NCBI GenBank assembly: GCA_027023915.1 | Contig: JALVUB010000084.1 | Location: forward strand, 1 to 9,967 | DNA length: 9,967 bases | DNA from: Sedimenticola sp. | GTDB taxonomy: Bacteria > Pseudomonadota > Gammaproteobacteria > Chromatiales > Chromatiaceae | Reading direction: 5' to 3' | Shown: positions 6,593 through 9,967 of the stretch, one piece after another | Numbering within the stretch: position 1 is the first letter of the stretch | How the letters are laid out: every line of letters starts with the position of its first letter | Made by a program: the position numbers and the translations under genes | The notes under the pieces: generated by a model | Seen by the model: the letters and a program-made list of their open reading frames with translations, nothing else | Told to the model about the DNA's origin: nothing | Database searches by the model: none

Positions 6593-7492
6593 TCACTTCT
6601 TGGCGATCTCCTCCAGCTTCTTGGCCGGGATGAGCTGGCCGTCCAGGGCGGCGTCGGAGGCCGAGCGGCCGTAGGCCACCGAGATCAACTGGCTGTAGTA
6701 CACCACCGGCATGTTGAACTTGGTGTTGTACTTCTCGTTGATCTGGTCCTGGTAGATCTCCACGTTGGCCTGGCACAGCGGGCAGGGGGTGGCGATCATG
6801 TCGGCGCCGTTGTCGTAGGCCGCCTCGATGATCCCCTTGATCATCTCCTGGGACTTCTCCGGCTCGGAGAAGGCCAGGGCGCCGCCGCAGCACTGCACCT
6901 TCTTTTCATAGGTGGGGATGGATTCGGCGCCCACCGCCTCGATCATCTTGTCCAGGTAGACGGGGTTCTCGAAGGACTCGCCGTGGATGCCGAAGGGGCG
7001 GTTGGTCTGGCAGCCCACGTAGCCGGCGATCTTGATCCCCTCGAGGGGCTTCTTCACGCCCGCCTGGATGTTGTCGAAGCCGATGTCCTCCACCAGCACC
7101 TCGGCCATGTGCTTGATGGGGGTCTTGTTCTCCAGCTTCAGGCCGGCCTCGGCCAGGGCCTGGTCGGCCTCGGCCTTGAGCTGGGGATCGTGCTCCAGCC
7201 GCTCGGCCGCCTCGCGGGTGGCGAGCCAGCAGGCGGCACAGGTGGCGACGATCGTCTGCCCGGCGTTATGCTGCTCGGAGAGGGCGATGTTGCGCGCCGA
7301 GAGGGTGATGCGGGGCAGCTCGGAACCGCTGGCGTAGCCGATGGAGGCGGAGCAGCAGTTCCAGTCCGGGATCTCGTTGAGTTCCACGTCGAGCTCCTCG
7401 CACATGGTCTGCACCGACTTCATCAGGTTGGAAGAGGAGGCGCCCTTCTGGGAGGAGCACCCCGGGTAATAGGAATAGGTGTACTTAGCCAT
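6593..7492 (-). CDS. hdrB: Heterodisulfide reductase-like subunit HdrB (two CCG domains)
   Basis: HdrB carries the disulfide- or thiol-active noncubane [4Fe-4S] centres of heterodisulfide reductases. Here it follows qmoB and hdrC and probably forms part of a Qmo-type complex that exchanges electrons with APS reductase. The 299 residues hold two complete CCG domains: C12, C46-C47, C85, C88 and C161, C201-C202, C237, C240, matching the CX31-39CCX35-37CXXC pattern twice. It starts with MAKYTYSYYPGCSSQKGASS and has no signal peptide or membrane helix, so it should be cytoplasmic. GGAGG at 7502-7506 lies nine bases before the ATG and only one base past the hdrC stop; the intergenic gap is 15 bases. 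All 21 lysines use AAG, suggesting strong expression. It is the last gene of the operon, with hairpins directly after. Family certain; in vivo partner inferred from context. Confidence 0.95.
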   Translation of the reverse strand: MAKYTYSYYPGCSSQKGASSSNLMKSVQTMCEELDVELNEIPDWNCCSASIGYASGSELPRITLSARNIALSEQHNAGQTIVATCAACWLATREAAERLEHDPQLKAEADQALAEAGLKLENKTPIKHMAEVLVEDIGFDNIQAGVKKPLEGIKIAGYVGCQTNRPFGIHGESFENPVYLDKMIEAVGAESIPTYEKKVQCCGGALAFSEPEKSQEMIKGIIEAAYDNGADMIATPCPLCQANVEIYQDQINEKYNTKFNMPVVYYSQLISVAYGRSASDAALDGQLIPAKKLEEIAKK

Positions 7493-7507
7493 CTTGGGAC
7501 GCCTCCG

Positions 7508-8131
7508 TCAGTCGAATTTCTTCATGCGGGCTTCTTCGAGCTCCTGCGCCTTCTTGATCATCTTCTGCAGGCCGGTGGTGTCCTTGATACCGTGGCCGCC
7601 GAAGAACTCGGCAGGGCTCATGCGCTTGGCCTTCATCATGGCCATGCCCAGCTTCTGGTTGGCCATGGCGTTCTTGATGCCCTGGCCGAAGCCGTCCTTG
7701 AAGTAGAGCGAGAGGCCGAGCTTGAGCTCGTTCACCCGTCCCTTCTTCATCATGTTGTTCCAGAAGATCTCGGCGAAGGTGGCGGTGGGCTGCCCCTTGG
7801 GCACCAGGCCGAGCTTCTTGGAGTAGGTGGCCAGGCCGTGCATGATGTGGGTGATGGGCAGCTCACGCGGGCAGCGCACGATGCAGTTGTAGCAGGAGGT
7901 GCACATCCACATGGAGTCGGAAGTGAGCACCTCCTCCCGCTTGCCGGCGCGGATCATCATGAAGATCTCCTGCGGCGGATGGGCCCAGTGCTTGCCCAGC
8001 GGGCAGGAGCCCGAGCAGACGCCGCACTGCATGCACATCTTCACCCATTCGCCTTCTTCCACGTTCGCCTCGACCTCCTTGAGGAAGTCGTTGCGATACT
8101 TCTCGATCATTCGTTTGTTCAAATCGCTCAT
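7508..8131 (-). CDS. hdrC: Heterodisulfide reductase-like iron-sulfur subunit HdrC
   Basis: HdrC is a small ferredoxin-like protein that passes electrons between the flavoprotein (HdrA or Qmo type) and HdrB. Its 207 residues contain two [4Fe-4S] motifs: CMQCGVCSGSCP (C33, C36, C39, C43) and CTSCYNCIVRCP (C77, C80, C83, C87). The rest is a lysine- and methionine-rich helical tail to residue 207. No membrane helix is present, so this is a free-standing HdrC and not QmoC, in which an HdrC-like domain is fused to a cytochrome b-type membrane domain. GGAG lies eight bases before the ATG (codon at 8129-8131), thirteen bases after the qmoB stop. Tight spacing to qmoB and hdrB implies one transcript and a stoichiometric complex. 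Family identification is firm. Confidence 0.95.
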   Translation of the reverse strand: MSDLNKRMIEKYRNDFLKEVEANVEEGEWVKMCMQCGVCSGSCPLGKHWAHPPQEIFMMIRAGKREEVLTSDSMWMCTSCYNCIVRCPRELPITHIMHGLATYSKKLGLVPKGQPTATFAEIFWNNMMKKGRVNELKLGLSLYFKDGFGQGIKNAMANQKLGMAMMKAKRMSPAEFFGGHGIKDTTGLQKMIKKAQELEEARMKKFD

Positions 8132-8144
8132 GACTCGATCTCCG

Positions 8145-9967
8145 TCAGAACTTGAATGGGCTCAGGCCGACCTTCTCGATGGTCTCTTCCATCTCCTTGA
8201 TCAGCGCGGGGGCTCGTTCGATGTCGGTGATGGCCACCTCGTGAACCACGACGCGCTCCGGCTCCAGGTTGAGTGACTCCAGGGTGTCGCCCACCTTGGC
8301 CATGCGCTCGTTGGCCATGGTGGAGCCGCGCACGAAGTGGCACTGGTAGTCCTCGCCGCGCTTGCAGCCCATCATGACGATGCCGTCGTAGCCGTTGTTG
8401 AGGGCGTCGGTGACCCAGGAGAGGCTCACCGAGCCGAGGCAGCGCACCGGAATCACCCGCGCCCAGGGGCTGATCTCCTGACCGGCGATGGCGGCCTGGT
8501 CGAGCGCCGGGTAGGCGTCGTTCTCGCACGCCAGAACCAGGATGCGGGGCTTCTCGTCCCACTCCTCGGGAATGAGGCACTCCTTGATCTGGGCGCCGAC
8601 AGTGTTCACCGAGTAGTTCTCGAAGGAGATGACCCGCACCGGGCAGGCGCCCATGCAGGTGCCGCAGCGGCGGCAGCGCGACTCGTTGTACTGCGGATAG
8701 CGCTCCTCGTCCTCGTCGATGGCGCCGAAAGGGCACTCCACGGTGCAGCGCTTGCACTGGGTACAGCCCTCGCGGCGGAAGGTGGGGAAGGAGAGGTCGC
8801 CGGTGCGCGGGTGGTTGGCGCGCCCCTGGGCGGCCAGCTCGATCTCCTGGATCGCCTTCATGGCGGCGCCGGTGGCGTCGTCCTGGGCCTGACGGATGTC
8901 CATGGGACGGCGCACGGGACCGGCGGCGTAGATGCCGGTGCGGCGCGTTTCATACGGGAAGCAGATGAAGTGGGAGTCGGTGAAGCCCCACTTCAGCTGC
9001 GGCAGGTCGGTGCCCTGACGGTAGGTGAGGTTGAGAATCGACTCCACCGGGACGGCGGTCTCGTCGGCGGCCTCCTCGGCCTGGGCTTCCAGCTCGGCCT
9101 CGCGCTCCTCGTCGCTCAGCCCCTCCAGGGACTCGGTGGCGGCGTAGGGGTCGGGACCGGAGTTGGGCACCATGCCCACGTCCAGCACCACCAGGTCGAC
9201 CTGAGCCTCCGTGTCCTCATCGAGGATCTTGTCGTGCATCTTCACCGTCAGGGTGTCGCCGGGCACCACCTCGGTGACCTCGGACTTGGTGAAGATCACT
9301 CCGTTCTTCTGCCCGGAACGGTAGAAGTCCTCGCCCGGCGCGCCGGGAGTACGCAGGTTGTTGTAGCAGATGGTGGTGTCGCAGTCGTCCCCGTTATGGT
9401 GCTTGAAGTAGAGGGCCTGTTTGATGGAGACCAGGTCGCCCACGCCGGAGTCGTAGGGCAGCTCGCCCTCCTTGTCGGAGTTCTGGCCCACGTCCTGCAC
9501 GAAGAGCACCGATTTCACCTCCTTGCCGTCGGAGGGGCGCTTGATGGGGCCGTCGCCGGCGGCGTTGGCCAGCTCTTCCAGTTCAAGCTGGGTGATGACA
9601 TCGGGGCAGTCGGCGTAATGCAGGTTGGTCAGCCCGCTGGGATCCCAGGGGGTGAAGCCGGTGGCCTGGATGATGGAGCCGATGTTCTCGGTGACGGTGT
9701 CGCCCGACTCGGTGGAGATGTCCACGCTGAAGCGGCCCGGCGCCCCCGAGGTCTTGGTGATGCGGCTGTTGAGATAGACCTTGATGTTGTCGTTGGACTC
9801 CACCGCGGCGATCATCTCGGCCACGCCGGTCTCCTCCGGCATGGGCAGGTTGGCGTCGGGGGAGTTGGGGGTGCCGACGGGGGCTGCCTTGAAGGGCACC
9901 CGCTTGTGCAGCTTGGCGGCGTGACCGCCGAGCTGGCCTTCCTTCTCCACCAGGTGGACGGTATAGC
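8145..9967 (-). CDS. qmoB: QmoB: HdrA-like flavoprotein with MvhD domain (N-terminus beyond the window)
   Basis: QmoB is a soluble subunit of the quinone-interacting oxidoreductase that connects APS reductase (AprAB) to the respiratory chain. The frame runs off the right edge; 606 residues are visible. The first ones, YTVHLVEKEGQLGG, are the second part of an HdrA-type FAD-binding fold, so the GTG at 9948-9950 is an internal valine and not a start. Then come FAD-domain sequences (IIQATGF; VVLDVGMVP; FICFPYETRRTGIYAAGPVR), two [4Fe-4S] motifs CTQCKRCTVECP and CRRCGTCMGACP (about 8765-8643), and a C-terminal MvhD-like domain (about 8546-8150) with cysteines in LACENDAY, RCLGSV and GCKRGEDYQC. 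The HdrA-MvhD fusion and downstream hdrC distinguish it from plain HdrA and QmoA. A distinctive acidic insert lies at 9051-9137. The stop is thirteen bases before hdrC. A divergent HdrA is the alternative name, less likely. Confidence 0.92.
   Translation of the reverse strand, partial: YTVHLVEKEGQLGGHAAKLHKRVPFKAAPVGTPNSPDANLPMPEETGVAEMIAAVESNDNIKVYLNSRITKTSGAPGRFSVDISTESGDTVTENIGSIIQATGFTPWDPSGLTNLHYADCPDVITQLELEELANAAGDGPIKRPSDGKEVKSVLFVQDVGQNSDKEGELPYDSGVGDLVSIKQALYFKHHNGDDCDTTICYNNLRTPGAPGEDFYRSGQKNGVIFTKSEVTEVVPGDTLTVKMHDKILDEDTEAQVDLVVLDVGMVPNSGPDPYAATESLEGLSDEEREAELEAQAEEAADETAVPVESILNLTYRQGTDLPQLKWGFTDSHFICFPYETRRTGIYAAGPVRRPMDIRQAQDDATGAAMKAIQEIELAAQGRANHPRTGDLSFPTFRREGCTQCKRCTVECPFGAIDEDEERYPQYNESRCRRCGTCMGACPVRVISFENYSVNTVGAQIKECLIPEEWDEKPRILVLACENDAYPALDQAAIAGQEISPWARVIPVRCLGSVSLSWVTDALNNGYDGIVMMGCKRGEDYQCHFVRGSTMANERMAKVGDTLESLNLEPERVVVHEVAITDIERAPALIKEMEETIEKVGLSPFKF

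Noticed and set aside
6983..8155. 390-codon open frame on the plus strand over hdrB and hdrC
   Set aside because: It is antisense to two well-supported genes with complete cysteine motifs. Its composition (Leu, His, Gly, Val) is the complement of biased codons, and it matches no known protein.
9948..9950. GTG as the start of qmoB
   Set aside because: The codons before it (YTVHL) continue the FAD-binding fold in frame to the window edge, so this is an internal valine and the gene is truncated by the window.
6593..9967. Sulfur-oxidising sHdr complex (hdrC1B1A-hyp-hdrC2B2)
   Set aside because: The flavoprotein carries a fused MvhD-like domain and only one hdrC and one hdrB follow, with no lipoate-binding protein gene. 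QmoB-HdrC-HdrB fits better.
1..9967. A wholly new defence, mobile or CRISPR-like system
   Set aside because: Every stretch is filled by recognisable housekeeping or sulfur-metabolism genes. There are no direct-repeat arrays, integrases, transposases or unexplained gene-free regions.

Overview
The window looks like a chromosomal segment of a GC-rich gammaproteobacterium that oxidises reduced sulfur. RecG, YjbQ, NhaA, WaaF, WaaC and CysC all resemble their gammaproteobacterial counterparts closely. The right-hand third carries the end of a Qmo/Hdr operon, which in sulfur oxidisers is normally the electron relay for APS reductase. I see no insertion sequence, tRNA, rRNA, CRISPR array or phage gene. 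Coding density is very high: the longest gap between genes is about 64 bases, so there is no gene-free stretch of 300 bases or more.

Layout. Bases 1-3234 (minus strand): recG, then nhaA, whose C-terminal end lies beyond the left edge. Bases 3266-6550 (plus strand): yjbQ, a 59-residue CHCC zinc-finger protein, waaF, cysC and waaC. From the zinc finger to waaC the genes are packed stop-to-start and probably form one transcript. Bases 6551-6590: a hairpin terminator between two converging operons. Bases 6593-9967 (minus strand): qmoB (its N-terminus lies beyond the right edge), hdrC and hdrB, separated by 13 and 15 nt and ending at that terminator.

How the genes work together. WaaF and WaaC add the two inner-core heptoses of lipopolysaccharide. 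CysC, which makes PAPS from APS, sits between them in overlapping reading frames. On the other side of the terminator, QmoB (an HdrA-like flavoprotein with two [4Fe-4S] motifs and a C-terminal MvhD-like domain) is followed by HdrC and HdrB instead of the usual membrane subunit QmoC. This suggests a soluble Qmo-Hdr hybrid handling electrons from sulfite oxidation to APS. qmoA, aprBA and sat would be expected further right, but that is inference.

Nothing here is clearly a new system. The most interesting points are the membrane-subunit-free QmoB-HdrC-HdrB set, the replaced cysteines in the HdrA-like core of QmoB, and cysC embedded in the heptosyltransferase operon. Several real starts are non-ATG (TTG for recG and probably waaF, GTG for waaC), and two genes (nhaA and qmoB) are cut by the window edges.
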